This document shows positions 1 through 12,233 of a stretch of DNA of 64,000 bases, piece by piece. The position numbers and the translations under genes are program-made. The notes under the pieces are model-generated. The model made no database searches. It was not told where the DNA came from and saw only the letters and a list, made by a program, of their open reading frames with translations. Source of the DNA: Dipteris shenzhenensis (Eukaryota > Polypodiophyta > Polypodiopsida > Gleicheniales). Where the stretch lies: the NCBI GenBank assembly GCA_047967505.1, contig CM106539.1; one strand, 5' to 3'. Position 1 is the stretch's first letter. Every line of letters starts with the position of its first letter.

Positions 1-1000
1 TACCCCAAATTGGTCCAAGCTGATCACACGTACATTCATACTTCTTGGGATAAATGCCCCATTACACGTATATTTTTTGGAATTTTGCGTCCAATTTTCT
101 GTTTCGAGATTTACTAATGGGATAGGTTGGTCACTGCCCCACTTGTAAGCCACAAAATGAGGACGACAAGGGGCACCACACCTACAAGATGTATGGGTAA
201 GAGAATGCTGCCACATGGGCAGTGAATGGGACTGCCATGTCGGCAGATTTGAGAGCTGCTGGGCTCCCAAGTGGACAGCAAGGAAAGCTTCATGAAGTCA
301 GCACTTGTGGAGTACATGGGGGCTGCAGATCCACCCATAAATCTGGCTGCCACAAAGGCAGCTAGCTTGGCCCCCACCTATCTCTTTATTGGTACAAAAT
401 CTGTAGCAGCTTAGGGCTGCAGTTGTGAAGTCGCCCACTTTTGGAGCGTGATATATACATGACTTATATGTGGACACGACACATCATTGAATTGAGATGC
501 CAACTGACTGATAACAGTCATCCAATTGGTTACGACAACTAAGTCTTTTATCTGCTCCAAGGCTGCCTGCTCATTGTGATCCAAGCTAAAGCTGGCCTTT
601 GATGGCATGATGCTTAACTTAGTCTATGGCTGCGTTTTTGCGTGGTGCTGCAATACAGCTGCTTGGACTGCTTCAGATAGATCCAAAGTTTTCCCCAAAA
701 TGCAACTAGGAATGCTCAAAGTCTGTGGGGCCACGAACAAGCAATCTGGTCTATGACTGCCAAATATAAGAAGCAATCATCAAGAGTCTTCCTCCCGAAG
801 AGATAGAAGTCAAGAAGTCAAATACAATAGCAGATGTCTTCTTCAGGTCTAAGTTAAAAATAAGCATTGTGAAAAGAAAAGGTTCCAAGGTCACAGAGCT
901 CCCACCAAAAGCAAATCAAATTTATCGTGTGTTCCAAGTGGATCTATGACTTGCGGTCTGCATGTTGCGCCGCTCTCACAAACCTCACAAGTAGGGGAAA
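1..1000. other. No gene recognised; presumed intron or repeat
   Basis: Short open frames on both strands have no recognisable motif. If the kinase gene continues to the left, this stretch is its first intron. A minus-strand piece at 411-608 is open but resembles nothing I know. Confidence 0.4.
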
Positions 1001-1016
1001 ACCAAACATCACTAAC

Positions 1017-1209
1017 CGGCCACCCATGAAGAACTCTTGGGCTGCACGCCTGGACGGCCTCCAGGCTGCTCCTTCACTAAGTAAACGAACGCGAATCCGC
1101 CTTCTCCCAATTGCCGGACGGTCCGAAAGCGTCTTTCGTTGATCCACACATCCGACCCTCCACTCACGACATCATAAAGAGCATTCAGGCCCGAAAAGGT
1201 GCATCCCAT
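1017..1209 (-). CDS. STK16-like Ser/Thr protein kinase, first exon only
   Basis: The minus-strand exon opens with ATG at 1209 and encodes MGCTFSGLNALYDVVSGG, then a kinase N-lobe start with the glycine-rich loop QLGEGGFAFVYLVKE. This closely matches the start of plant kinases of the STK16/MPSK1 family as I remember them. Gly2 followed by Cys fits N-myristoylation and palmitoylation, which place these kinases on Golgi or plasma membranes. The reading frame stays open to a clean donor (GCCG|GTTAGT, GT at 1016-1015), giving 64 codons plus one base. The lysine, HRD and DFG exons are not visible between 1 and 1000, so they must lie to the left of the window behind a long intron, or the gene is truncated. 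Family assignment is good; whether the gene is functional cannot be judged here. Confidence 0.8.
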
Positions 1210-2150
1210 CGTGAGTGATTAGGTGGGATAATGGCTCAAGCAGCAAGCAGGGTCGCCATGGTGGGTGATCTGAGTGTGGATCTAGTGTCCGATGACAACA
1301 ATCCAATTGAGGAGCAATTTGCAATGGAGATGGAACTAAGGATCTGGGAAGCAAGCAACAGTTGCAAAAACAGCAAATTTCGTCTGTGCAACAACAGAAT
1401 TGATCAGATGAAGCTGGAGCAGATCCAATATTACTTGTGGGAAAAGTATGGATCGTGGTTGCGCATGGGAGTGTGGTCACTCGAACGTGGGCAAATTACG
1501 TTGGTCAATCACTAGCCAATGATTGTGCTGGTGTGCATAATGAGGCTCTTTACGCGCACACAGGCGCCCATCGTAGGGTGCTTCGGTAGGCGTTTGAACC
1601 AATAGAGGCAGGCGTCTCGTTACACACACATCACCCATGACCAACCCTTACAATCCTATGTTGACTCCATGTCCTAGGTATGCAATGGGGATCATTGACA
1701 GTTTCTTTTAGCCTCAAAACTATCATTCAGTTACTTTTCAAGCACAAAACCATCGTTGGACGGCCATTAGGCGGTGTGTAAAGGGGGTGCCCATGGGTGG
1801 GCACTCAATTTTTTTAAACCCACGATGGCCAGGTGATGTGTGATGGGGTGCGCCCTTCCCAGACTGTCCAAGACACTTTTTGGGCGCCCACACGTTCTCA
1901 CGCGTTGGGCTGTACTTGCGCACCCTTTGGCGGTGTGTAAACAACTTGAAGGAATGACTAATGAGGATGGACGGATCATGGTTTGTGTTATAAATTGAAG
2001 TTGTGTGTAGGTGCTTCATGGGAAGGAGGAGAGGTCGTGTTTGAAGGCAATCACAAAGGTGAGATGGATAGATCATGGTTTATGGTGGAATGGAGAAGAA
2101 TTATAAGAATTATGATTGCAATGATAATTCATTAGTCTAAGCTCCATCTA
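1210..2150. other. Upstream of the kinase exon; no gene recognised
   Basis: A 94-codon plus-strand frame at 1231-1515 begins only about 20 bp from the kinase ATG and has no recognised domain. Minus-strand frames at 1738-2076 overlap each other and look incidental. The first few hundred bases should hold the promoter and 5' UTR of the minus-strand kinase, but I see no clear TATA or other element. Confidence 0.3.
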
Positions 2151-3060
2151 GCAACATGGTTGTTTAGCACTACAACATGGCAAGCGAACTTTGTATGCTT
2201 TGTTTAATAGTTTTTTGAAGATAGGCCTTAAAATTTGTTCTCATGAGGTAGGGCTTTGTGAACATGTTTGCTACTTGATCCTTGGTGAACATGATGGATT
2301 TGTGAACATGTCATTACAATTGATAGCAAATGATGATATATTTTGACCTCTCATGAATCTCTAGGTTCTTGACTAATGCAATCACACTCTAGTTGTCACC
2401 ACTAAGGGATCATCTTGGACTGTGCCAAGGCCATCCACAAATAGCCTCTCATGCACACTCAACAAGAGATTCCACCATGCATATAGCCACAAATGCTTGC
2501 TTCTTGTTGGACCATGATATGCATCATTAAAAAAGTGTATAAAAAAGAAACTTTCTTCCGGGGCAATCTCTAAAATCTACATCATAAGTCCCAACCAATT
2601 ATGGGTCTTTATTTTGACAACTTTGGTATGATGTAGAGCTGAGATATATGAATATCCACTTCACACCATTTGGCTAATAATTTCTATTGTATTGGAAATG
2701 TCTAGCCAAGTTGATTTCATTAGGTACGTCAACTACTAATCTCTTGTTAGTAAAGTGTGGGATCCAAAAAGGAACATTGTCCATGTTTTTCATACTGTGC
2801 CTTGTGTCAATGGATGTATGGATATTTATGACATCTAACACCTTAAATTGTTTCAACAAAAAGCCTATGTACCTTGTCTGACCCAACTATATGCCTAGCT
2901 CTATTTCTTCAATCTCATTGTGATCTCAATACCCAAAATATACTAAGGTCATGCATCTCAAGCTTCCTCCAAGGATTGACCTTGACCTCCAAGATAGCTT
3001 GTTGTTACTAGTAGTTATGATTAGGTCATCCATAGAGTAGAACTATAGTGAGGGCATTTG
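2150..3060 (-). pseudogene. Ty1/Copia reverse transcriptase-RNase H relic
   Basis: Read on the minus strand and broken by many stops and frameshifts, this segment retains Copia landmarks in order. There is a degenerate catalytic box (Y-M-D-D followed by LIIT, near 3010), then the QTRYIGFLLKQFKVLD stretch near 2880-2830, then a C-terminal RNase H piece with HERSKYI and KDQVANMFTKP near 2390-2230. It is old and non-functional. Confidence 0.6.
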
Positions 3061-3439
3061 CATTTCTCTTTGCACAAACTCCATGATCATGTTCACTGCT
3101 TCTAAACCGAACGCTGTTGTGCCAAGCTCTTGGGGCTTGCTTGAGGTTTTGAGGTTGCTCTGTGACATTTGAGGAGTGTGCAGCCAAAGGCCCTCACTCT
3201 ACAAAGAACACTAAGTTATTTGCAAAGTGAAGCAACTAGAAATTTTGCCTACAACAATGCTCAACATTGGCTCAAACAAAGCAATACAAAAGACTCAATG
3301 CTCTTGGATGGTAGGCAACACCAACAAGAAAGACAATAGACAACACATAAGTAGCCAAGAACGCAATCCTGCAAGCATACATGCAGCTTTGATGGCAAAC
3401 CAATGAGCTAGATACAAGGCACATCACCCAATCCTTCAA

Positions 3440-3610
3440 ATGTAGCCTAATCCAAAGCTACATATTATGCCCGGTCTCAATAGGTGTACAGGGATGTATG
3501 GCATCTATCATTCGGAATTGCTTCAACATAGAGTCAATGTGCCTTGTTTGGCTTAGAAATATGCCTTTCTCTCTCTGGTCAATCTCAACACCTAGGCTGT
3601 ATTGCAAGAA
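3440..3610 (-). pseudogene. Second Copia reverse transcriptase fragment
   Basis: The minus strand encodes a piece of the Copia RT thumb: a YSLGVEIDQ-like stretch, then GIFLSQTRHIDSMLKQF, then a CTPIETG-like end. It repeats the part of RT also seen near 2880-2830, so it is a separate insertion or a duplicated fragment. No intact frame is present. Confidence 0.55.
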
Positions 3611-3715
3611 TCCAAAATCATGCATTCAAACTGTTTGCAAAGATTGACTTTGACCTCCTAGAATGCTAGAATTGTAAATCATGCATTTCAACTGTTTGCA
3701 AAGATTAACTTTGAC

Positions 3716-3850
3716 AATACTATTCTTTTGGTACAAAGTGGAAACTTGAAGATCCTTATAATCTTCTACTTCATTTTCAAGCAAGGAAATGCATCCAAAA
3801 TGGGTTCCTATACAAATATTTGCTAATAAATCTCATAGTGAAATAGATGG
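3716..3850 (+). pseudogene. H-element DUF7869-gene fragment (middle part)
   Basis: The plus strand here resembles the middle of the open H ORF2 at 28339-30492, around its TKWEPEEPYSLL segment (here TKWKLEDPYNLL). It lies head-to-head with the N-terminal fragment that follows on the other strand, so this locus has been rearranged by inversion. Assignment is by direct comparison within the window. Confidence 0.6.
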
Positions 3851-3854
3851 CTTA

Positions 3855-4475
3855 CCTTTTTCCTTAAGCCCATTGGAAGGTGCTTTTTGATAACCTATCC
3901 ACTGTTAGGAAGCTTATGAGACAAATGGGATTAAGGTAAATCATTTTCCTCTATGAAGTCATTCAAAAGTGCTTCTTCCCTTAAAGTTTTGCTCCTTGTT
4001 TTGGCTTTCTTTTGTTACTATGAATGCTAAATTTTATTCCTTCTATGTCCGTACCAACTATATCCCAATGTGTTACATATGATGCTCCCATAATAGTTTG
4101 ATATACATTATTACAAATCCTCTTCCCATTTAAAAGAGGATTGATCTCTAGTAATGAAGACCTTTTCTTGCAATGTTGAAGAAAGTAAGAAAACATTGTG
4201 AGGAGGTATACATTTCTTTCACTCCCTCTCCTTTGCCACACATTTTTTCCACCTACCTTGATATCAATCAAGTTAATGAATGTGTACATCTATGTTTACA
4301 ACACCAATGCACTCACCATATACTCCTCATTCATAACTTTTATTATCTTTGGCTGCTTTTGTGAATTTGCTTGGACTTGCTTCTTCTTCATTCTTTTTAT
4401 TTGTGCTCTTTTCTCCCTCATATTATCTATCACGTCACATCCATTGCCTATTAAGAGGAGTACCGCATAAAAGAA
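3855..4475 (-). pseudogene. H-element DUF7869-gene fragment (linker and N-terminus)
   Basis: On the minus strand this stretch encodes the basic linker (SQKQPKIIKVMNEE near 4340-4300), then an open piece at 3981-4289 with NVWQRRGSERNVYLL and the NPLLNGKRICNNVYQ region. Both are clear homologues of the copies at 28.2-28.7 kb and 57.5-56.9 kb. Homology continues with decay to about 3855, where it stops beside the inverted fragment. The order linker then DUF7869 N-terminus is kept, which supports the two parts belonging to one gene. Confidence 0.7.
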
Positions 4476-4479
4476 GAGA

Positions 4480-7240
4480 CCTAGAGCTGTCAATCACCAA
4501 GCTCAAGGATGAGCTCGCTGGGCAAGCGAATCCATGGTCCAAACACTCATGGACTAGGTCGACAAATCAGACTCCCGCCTCTAAACTACAAATGAAGAAC
4601 AGGTGCAAGCAGAGGCACAGCAAGCATGGACTCAGGAAGCTCACGAATGCCACAGATCCAGACCTTGCAGGATCTCTTAGCACAGGAATGGGTGCTGACT
4701 GTGTCAATGCAAGAACAGAACGAGCGATTGCGTACCCCCCCACACACAGAGGACTTAGGTTGGAAGACCGCGAGCAATAGGAATTTTAGATGTACAGGGA
4801 GGTCTCTGCACAGTCAGCCACCTACACACTCACCCCACACACTATCCCCTAAACACTCCAAATACACTTTGATGCACTCCGCACACAAAATCTCATTTTC
4901 TACCTCGACCTCGCTGCCCCACTGCCTCCTAACGCCCTCCAAACCATCCTCCGTCATAATCCTGATCATTGCCGCCCCATTCTCACCATGTCTTATTTCT
5001 CCTTAGACCTTCAACCATCTAGCCTCTCTCTCCTTCGCCCCGCTGACCTCCAAACCCTCGCCGCCCATCCAATTTTGCTTAATTTCTAGGCATGGTGCCG
5101 TGTCATCACAGAGTCCACAAATTATCCTACGGACGATGATGTGATGCAATTAGCCAATCCTCAGGAGCTCAACCCATGGGTTTGCACTCCAAATACTATG
5201 CAAGTTGACATCAATTGGATGCAGACCTACATCCAAGCCTCCGCAATACAAACGCAAGGGCATCTCGTGGCTTACCAATCCACCGCCTACCATCCCCTCG
5301 GCATAATAATACTCTATAACCGGGTGCTACAACTTTAGCATTCCCTGAGGAAGTTGCCGAGGAGGAAGGCCAAGAAGCCATCCCAATATTTAATTCTTCC
5401 CCCCCTCTTGCTGAGCTTCCACAACCACCTCCCATTGATCCCACCCAGCAAGCCACCCAACCCCTTCCAGCCCCCCTTTCTCACACAAATCTTCCAGAGT
5501 ACTCTTCTAATGCCTCCCCATCGAAAGATGTACAATGGAGACCCGACCTACAATCGTTCTAGGAGCAGACAGTATCCTCATGCACCATTGGAAGAAACAA
5601 CTCCAAGTCTCCCACCTCCACCTCTAAGAAATCCTAGAGGTACGCCCCCTTACGCAGTTCATCACCCAGTTGCGCACATCCAAAGTGCACAAGAGGAGGT
5701 TACCACCTCGTCCCTGATGCTCCAATTTCCTTGACCGATGTTGATGCTAATCTATAGCCTCGCTAGCACCTCCCCTTCCTTAAAAAGGAGCAATTTTGTT
5801 GTTACTATTGCAATGCCCACATCGACCGATGAATCCACCCCTTGTACATGCCCATGGAATGTCGATGGACTTACGCCGCGTTCTACGAGCTCCAGCAATG
5901 GGATCCCAACATTTTGTACAATTTTTCCAAGTACAACTTCCCAAAAGAGATGATGCACGAGGGATTTTACTTTTGCCTCGAGTCCTTCAATGACACGCAT
6001 GGCTCGGTACCTGATCTAGCCATCGTTGCAGTGGTCCACTTCAACCGCCTCTTCTCTTACTCCTCCGCGATCTCCCCTATTGGCCGATTGACGATAGGGA
6101 TTGTCTTCAACCCCGACATCGGTCCCACTCCGTTTTAGGACCTCTGCTTCTACCTCCATGTCCACAATCTCCACAGCCATCACATCCACACGTACAAGGA
6201 CATGCACGCCACCCATTTTTAGAAGTTTTGATCGTACCTGACTCGACTCACTCGCTGCCAACTAGACCACTACACATCCTCTAAACGGTCCTCTCCACCC
6301 ACCTCCTCGAGCGCGGCTGATCAGAGGGTGGCTCAGCAACAACAGGATTGGGGGCATGTTAACATCCACAAAGTATAGTCGCAAAATGCAGGGTAATCAG
6401 TGATTAGAGGTGATTAGGCTTCATGATTTACTTCTACGGTTGTAGCCATGGAAGGAGTACAGTGCAAGATCAGGGGCTTTGAGGTGCAAATAACTCAAGC
6501 GGTTTTATAGGCCTCAGGGGGTTTGAGCCACAAACAACCCCAGTGGTTATAGGATCAAGCCGCAAATGGCCACAAATAACCCAAGTAGTTATTTGCCTCA
6601 GGGTGTTCGACCCACAAGTGGCTCAAGATCTCGGCCTCGCCATACAGGTTTTGAGCCTCAAATGGCTTAGGACTCGAAGGCGCGAGGCTAACACAAGCGC
6701 TATTTAGTACTCTTATATGGTTAACACAAGTGCTATTTCCAACACACAAGAGTGGACAGTAGAGGAGAGATGGAAAGGATAGCAAAGATGCCTTGGCACC
6801 CTACAGGCCCAAGAGCCTTATAAATGTAAAGAAATAGAGAGTGCTAAAAGGAAAAGGGTTGGCCCTCCCTTCAAAAGGTGACTTGTATAAAAGACCAAAT
6901 GGTTGACTTTGGTCTTCATTGTTGTATGCATAAGTTTGGAATACAAGCTCCCTCTTCTCTTCCAAGAGTGTCTTTGGGTGTTCTCTTGTTTCCTTTGTAG
7001 TGCCTATGTGTTTGCCACTCCATCCCCCTTCACTCTCTTCTTCCCTCCTCCTTCTCCCTCCCTTCTCCCCTCTCTTCTCCCTTCACCCCCTTCCCTCTTT
7101 CTCTCATGGAAACACATTGCAACAATCCGGGAGCCACTTGAGTGACACATGTGGATGGCTCATGCCTTGCATAGCTCTCACAAGGAGTAGTTTGGAGTGG
7201 AGGCTCCATTGGCATTCCTTCAAGATCCCCACGATAGGTG
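4480..7240. other. Unassigned repeat-like region, no supported gene
   Basis: Many short overlapping frames occur in C-rich DNA, for example a plus-strand frame at 5842-6138 containing LYNFSKYNFPKEM, but none shows a domain or splice structure I recognise. At 6480-6660 imperfect copies of a phrase like 'gcctcaggg.gtt.gagccacaaa' recur. A CT-rich tract lies at 7020-7110. It may be eroded transposon DNA. Confidence 0.35.
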
Positions 7241-7254
7241 AGTCACCATCGAGA

Positions 7255-7540
7255 CAACACAGTGATATCTTATTAGGAGTGGATCAACTCGTTGACATTG
7301 AGAAAGTGAAAGGCTTTAGAAGTGATGGTTTATTCAAAGTGGATGAATTCATGCCCATTGAGAAAGGGCAAGGTTTTATTTAGTAGCGATGCCCTACACA
7401 CATCGATGAGTTCATGGGATATTGACAAACTTGGTGAAGGAAGTTGTGGTGTTGTGAAAACCATGCAAGGTGTGTTAATGAGTGATGTTCTCTTAGGAGT
7501 AGACGAGTTTCAAGCTGCTCACCACTCTCAAAGCATATTA
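7255..7540 (+). pseudogene. H-element ORF1 fragment with LSGVDEF-type repeats
   Basis: The plus strand carries at least three degenerate copies of the repeat typical of H ORF1: DILLGVDQL near 7270, a KVDEFMPIEKG copy near 7340, and MSDVLLGVDEFQ near 7480. Between them lie EK-K-F spacers as in the copies at 27.4-28.1 kb and 57.5-58.0 kb. The frame is broken at 7381. It leads directly into the tandem array at 7541. Confidence 0.65.
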
Positions 7541-8493
7541 GAAGCACATTTAATGCAAAAGAATGCAGTTAAAAATCAAAGCAAACTTGTCATGTTCAAA
7601 TCTTCAACATGCCTCTTTAATTGTATCAAAAGTAAGGATAAAATCACCAAAGGATTATCAGGTATTTGCCTTTGATGTAGACATGACAAAGGATGCTCAC
7701 CGGCTCCTCTGCCTCTCCATGGGCAAGCCTCATAGAGGCCCTATAGTTTTGCAGTGCGCCCCATTATCAGGCACCAAGTGGTTATAGCCACATGACAGCA
7801 TAGCAACTCTCCCGTGCCAACCAAATGGAACAAAATTTATTCGAGGCAATGGCCCAGTAGAAGCACATTTAATGCAAAAGAATGCAGTTAAAAATCAAAG
7901 CAAACTTTCATGTTCAAATCTTCAACATGCCTCTTTAATTGTATCAAAAGTAAGGATAAAATCACCAAAGGATTATCAGGTATTTGCCTTTGATGTAGAC
8001 ATGACAAAGGATGCTCACCGGCTCCTCTGCCTCTCCATGGGCAAGCCTCATAGAGGCCCTATAGTTTTGCAGTGCGCCCCATTATCAGGCACCAAGTGGT
8101 TATAGCCACATGACAGCATAGCAACTCTCCCGTGCCAACCAAATGGAACAAAATTTATTCGAGGCAATGGCCCAGTAGAACCACATTTAATGCAAAAGAA
8201 TGCAGTTAAAAATCAAAGCAAACTTTCATGTTCAAATCTTCAACATGCCTCTTTAATTGTATCAAAAGTAAGGATAAAATCACCAAAGGATCATCAGGTA
8301 TTTGCCTTTGATGTAGACATGACAAAGGATGCCCACCGGCTCCTCCGCCTCTCCATGGGCAAGCCTCATAGAGGCCCTATAGTTTTGCAGTGTGCCCCAT
8401 TATCAGGCACCAAGTGGTTATAGCCACATGATAGCATAGCAACTCTCCCGTGCCAACCAAATGGAACAAAATTTATTCGAGGCAATGGCCCAG
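7541..8493 (+). repeat. Tandem array, three units of about 318 bp
   Basis: Three nearly identical units start at 7541 (319 bp), 7860 (318 bp) and 8178 (last unit to 8493). Each opens with a GAA(G/C)CACATTTAATGC phrase and ends in GGCAATGGCCCAG. Each contains a 77-codon frame whose first half (VSKVRIKSPKDYQVFAFD) is homologous to the C-terminal end of H ORF1 (VSKVGMRSTKDYSVFDFD near 28000). Units differ at only a few positions, so the amplification is recent relative to the decay of the parent gene. Confidence 0.9.
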
Positions 8494-8528
8494 CTCCCAC
8501 AATTAGCGCGCACTGAGATGGTAGAAAC

Positions 8529-8897
8529 TGTTGGGAATAGGAGGGCTCATAGATAAACATGGTTGGAGAGATGAAGAGAACCACTTAATGCAAAGTGTTC
8601 TATTGATTGTGAGAGAGGTGACTCTCTCTTGTAGAAATGGAGAGAACGTGGCCTAGATCATAGGCACCTCCCCTACATCAGTAGAATCACCCCCTATATT
8701 AAGGGGACTTCCTAAATCAAAGGAACCTCCCATGTGGGGGCCTTGTACTTACATCATCACCTATGTCATGGTCTAGACACCTCATAGCACTAGGTGTGCT
8801 TCTACTACACACAAACACACACACATGTGACTCCCCTAGATGCACACATGCACCTTAGAGCAAGCCCTTAATCATATTGATCATATTTATCCCAACA
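8529..8897 (-). repeat. LTR (369 bp) of a minus-strand retrotransposon
   Basis: The segment is bounded by TGTTGGG at the left and CCCAACA at the right, the usual inverted LTR tips. Immediately to the right is TACCCCCCCTCAAGG, whose reverse complement is a polypurine tract. This is therefore the 3' LTR of a minus-strand element whose body lay to the right. I find no second LTR in the window, so the element is truncated. Confidence 0.7.
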
Positions 8898-11800
8898 TAC
8901 CCCCCCTCAAGGGTTTGCCTCTTGCTATATCAAGGATACATCTAGTCACATGGTTTCTCATGCCATCTCATGGTGATCACAAATGTCATCTCATGGTGGT
9001 CAAGGATAAATCTATGGCTAGGATCTCATGCTAGCAAAGGTGCCCAAGGATCAAGGTTTACAAAAATGGGATAGACCAAACACACATATCTAAGTCAAAA
9101 TGTGAGAAAGAGTGACATTAAATGTCATTCTTTAGGCAGGTAGCATGTCGTTGAGCCACGTGTCTACTTCTTAACCCTTGGATTATAATATAATAACACA
9201 ACATTAAGTAATCATAACTGCCTCATTCTTCTTTTGTTGTCTCCTTTCATCCCGCTGTGCAAACCTTGTGTGTCACTTGCATTGTACCAACCTGAATCGC
9301 ATTTGTTGTAAATGTCCTCCACCTCTGCACAAGGAGAGCGGGAGGCGGAACCATTAAGAGAGAGAGAAAACCATTCCAAAGAACCGAATGGAAAGCTTGG
9401 AAAATTTTGCGACGACATGCAAGGGCGGGCAATGAAGCAAAACTGCACGAAAGGAAGGAGAAAGGGGAGCGTCATCAGTGGTAAGGGCTCTGATCATGCT
9501 AGGGCGATGACCTTGGTAATCCTAGAAGACGTCTTTGACGGAGTTAGGCATGGAGGCATATTCCATTAGGGCCAAAGAAGGAGAAGAGAAGGAGAATGGG
9601 ATCACCGGGATTGCATAGTTTTCACTATAAACAGAACAGGGGAGCAAGGAAGAAACGTTAACAGACTCGTGGTCATGGTGAGCAAGCTGGAAGAAACGAA
9701 AACGGACTTCAAGGTCATCGTGAAGATTCAATCCTCATCTCCATTTTGAATTAATTCAAAGGCTCCCAAAGAATGAATCAGGTTGCTTTGCGCACGCGGG
9801 GACCAAAATTATGGTGGGATTGATCGAGCTTTGACTGAAAATCGTAGCTATGGCGGAGATATAGAACTTTTTGGTATATTAAACTGCAAAAAGAGGAAGA
9901 AACGAGAGCAGATTCGTGGTCATGGGGAGAGCAAGAATATTTTATTTCAGAATTTCGTGATTTTGTAGCTATTTGGATTGGTCATGTTGTCTATCAAGTA
10001 TTTGAACTGTGGAAACCTCAGACTGAGGTTGCGAATGTAGGGACGATTTGGTTTTTATATATGAAACTCCGATTCTTGCATGTTCTCTGGCATGTCCTAT
10101 TTGCATCGTGGTTTAGTTTTAAGAAAGGAATGTGATTTTGGTGATATTGCTGCTTGAATACAGAAAATGAGAATTTGTGCCTGTATGGCTTCCCGAGGGG
10201 GCTTGGGAGTTAAATCTTCCTGCGGAAGAGGTGCCATCGGAGCTTCTGGAACTAGCTTTAGGCATAAATTTGCAAGAGATGGCATGAGACACAAGGATTG
10301 GTTGTCTTTGGCCACTGTCCACTGTGATTCACGTGATGAAAATGGATAGGTAGTGATTTCATGTCAAGACACATATGCTCTTGCTTGCCAATGCCCTTGT
10401 CATCCTCTACGAACAACACTTCCTCACTCCTTGTGGCAAGGGCTTCAGCAAAATGGCATCTTCCGCTCACATCGAGTCCCTTAACGGTAAGGTCATCAGC
10501 CTTGTCCATGCCATCCAGCACCTCCGCCTTACACTTATCCCTTTTAATGTTATTGTTGCCATCTCTGCGCTCATCTCAGGTTAGCTTTGCATCCGCACGA
10601 TGGAGGCAACCAGCCTGAGCGCTGGGCTTTAAAATCCTCAAGAGTGAGATCCACAAACTCGTTCAGCCATGCCTGCCTCTCAAAGAGAGCCGACAAAACA
10701 CTCGTAGATATCTTGGCTTTTCAACGACTGATTAGAAGGCAGCTAACTGATCAAAAGGGTTGTCCAAGAACCTCCTCTCTAAGAATTGATTCTTCTTAAC
10801 TCTCATATAGTCCCGCAGTCACTAAATACTAGAACGATACAGACAAGTACGCAACTTTGACCATGGCAGTGAGAATATATATGTGCACCATCATTGCGAT
10901 CTGGAGACGCCCAAGAGGATGCCCATAAAGCCTTTGGGTGCGTTCGCATTTAGCTGATAGTCGGGAGGGAAAGGTTGGGCAAGTATTTTAATTATCTTAC
11001 CGCCATCATCTTTGTTCTCTTGTCTGAAGAGTTTTATGATCATTGCATTTGCGAGCGTGTTATAGAAACACAAGTTGTGCTCCTGATCTTTACAAAACTG
11101 ATGCCTATCATGATCCAAGACTCTTTTTATGTTCTTGCTTCTTTCTACTTAGGGTAGTGCTTCCAGATTTCTGCTTATTTAGATCCAATGCATTTTCTGA
11201 TCCCTGCATCTAGATTTAGGCTTATTCAGATCCAATGCATTTCAGCTTAGGGTTCTTTTCCTGCCTGTTCAGGCCAGTTTCGATGATCTTGCTCCCATCT
11301 CTATGCTCCTCTCTGTTTGATTAGATTCCAATTTCTCCACATAGCGAAACATTTCTTGTTCTCGCCTTCTTTTCTCCGCTCATTTTTCTCCAATGAGCTT
11401 TGATGTTGCCTTAGCACTTGTGCTTCGCTTATTCTGCACTTTTTGCTTACACCTCATTTCCTCTTTATTTTGAAAAATGCAACCACATTTATCTGGATAT
11501 TAGCATCTGCTCCCAACAACGTATACATCAAGCCATCGAATGCAAAAAAAAAAGACCTGTTTTGCAAAGAAACATATGGCTCGCTTATGAAGGTATGGAG
11601 CATAAGCTGGATGAGAAATCTGACACTATACTTAATCTCTTCCTGGTGTCGTTCCTTCTGGCAATGCATGACTTTGGTGTTTGAGGATCCATAATAGGTC
11701 ATCAGTCGTTTCCTACTTTTTCCTGCCAATGAGATATGGCCAACCATACTCAAAGAATACCAGAGCTACCTATCACGCTCCAAGATACTGGTGGGAATTC

Positions 11801-11900
11801 AGATTCATCTTCACACAGTTTCAAATCTTGGGAGCTGGTCGTCTCATTCTAGGATGATTTTGGAGCTGGTTTCCAGACGTTTTTGTTGGTTTTGTGAGCC
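8898..11900. other. Retrotransposon remnant, then unassigned sequence
   Basis: The first few hundred bases next to the polypurine tract are presumably the 3' end of the LTR element. From 9200 to 11900 I see only short frames on both strands with no known domain, including an open 69-codon plus-strand frame at 10375-10584 and a minus-strand one at 10258-10521. No RNA gene was recognised. Confidence 0.3.
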
Positions 11901-11903
11901 ATG

Positions 11904-12233
11904 ACCTATACATCCCTTTTGGTGAGTTACATTTAAAGTAAAGATCAGTGATTCAGTTTAGTTTTTTTATTGATATGAATTTTTGCTCCTGTTATGAACT
12001 GGCCACCCTCAATAAATGCATTAAAATTTCTTGTGGAAGCTGATTTTGTCATTGATTGACTGTTCTGGACCTATACATCCCTTTTGGTGAGTTACATTTA
12101 AAGTAAAGATCAGTGATTCAGTTTAGTTTTTTTATTGATATGAATTTTTGCTCCTGTTATGAACTGGCCACCCTCAATAAATGCATTAAAATTTCTTGTG
12201 GAAGCTGATTTTGTCATTGATTGACTGTTCTGG
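11904..12233. repeat. Perfect 165-bp tandem duplication
   Basis: The sequence beginning ACCTATACATCCC at 11904 is repeated from 12069 to 12233. I saw no differences between the two copies when reading them side by side. It is non-coding. Either the duplication is very recent or it is an assembly artefact. Confidence 0.9.

Noticed and set aside
1231-1515. 94-codon frame beside the kinase exon as a divergent gene
   Set aside because: No recognisable domain and it would overlap the expected kinase promoter; unsupported.
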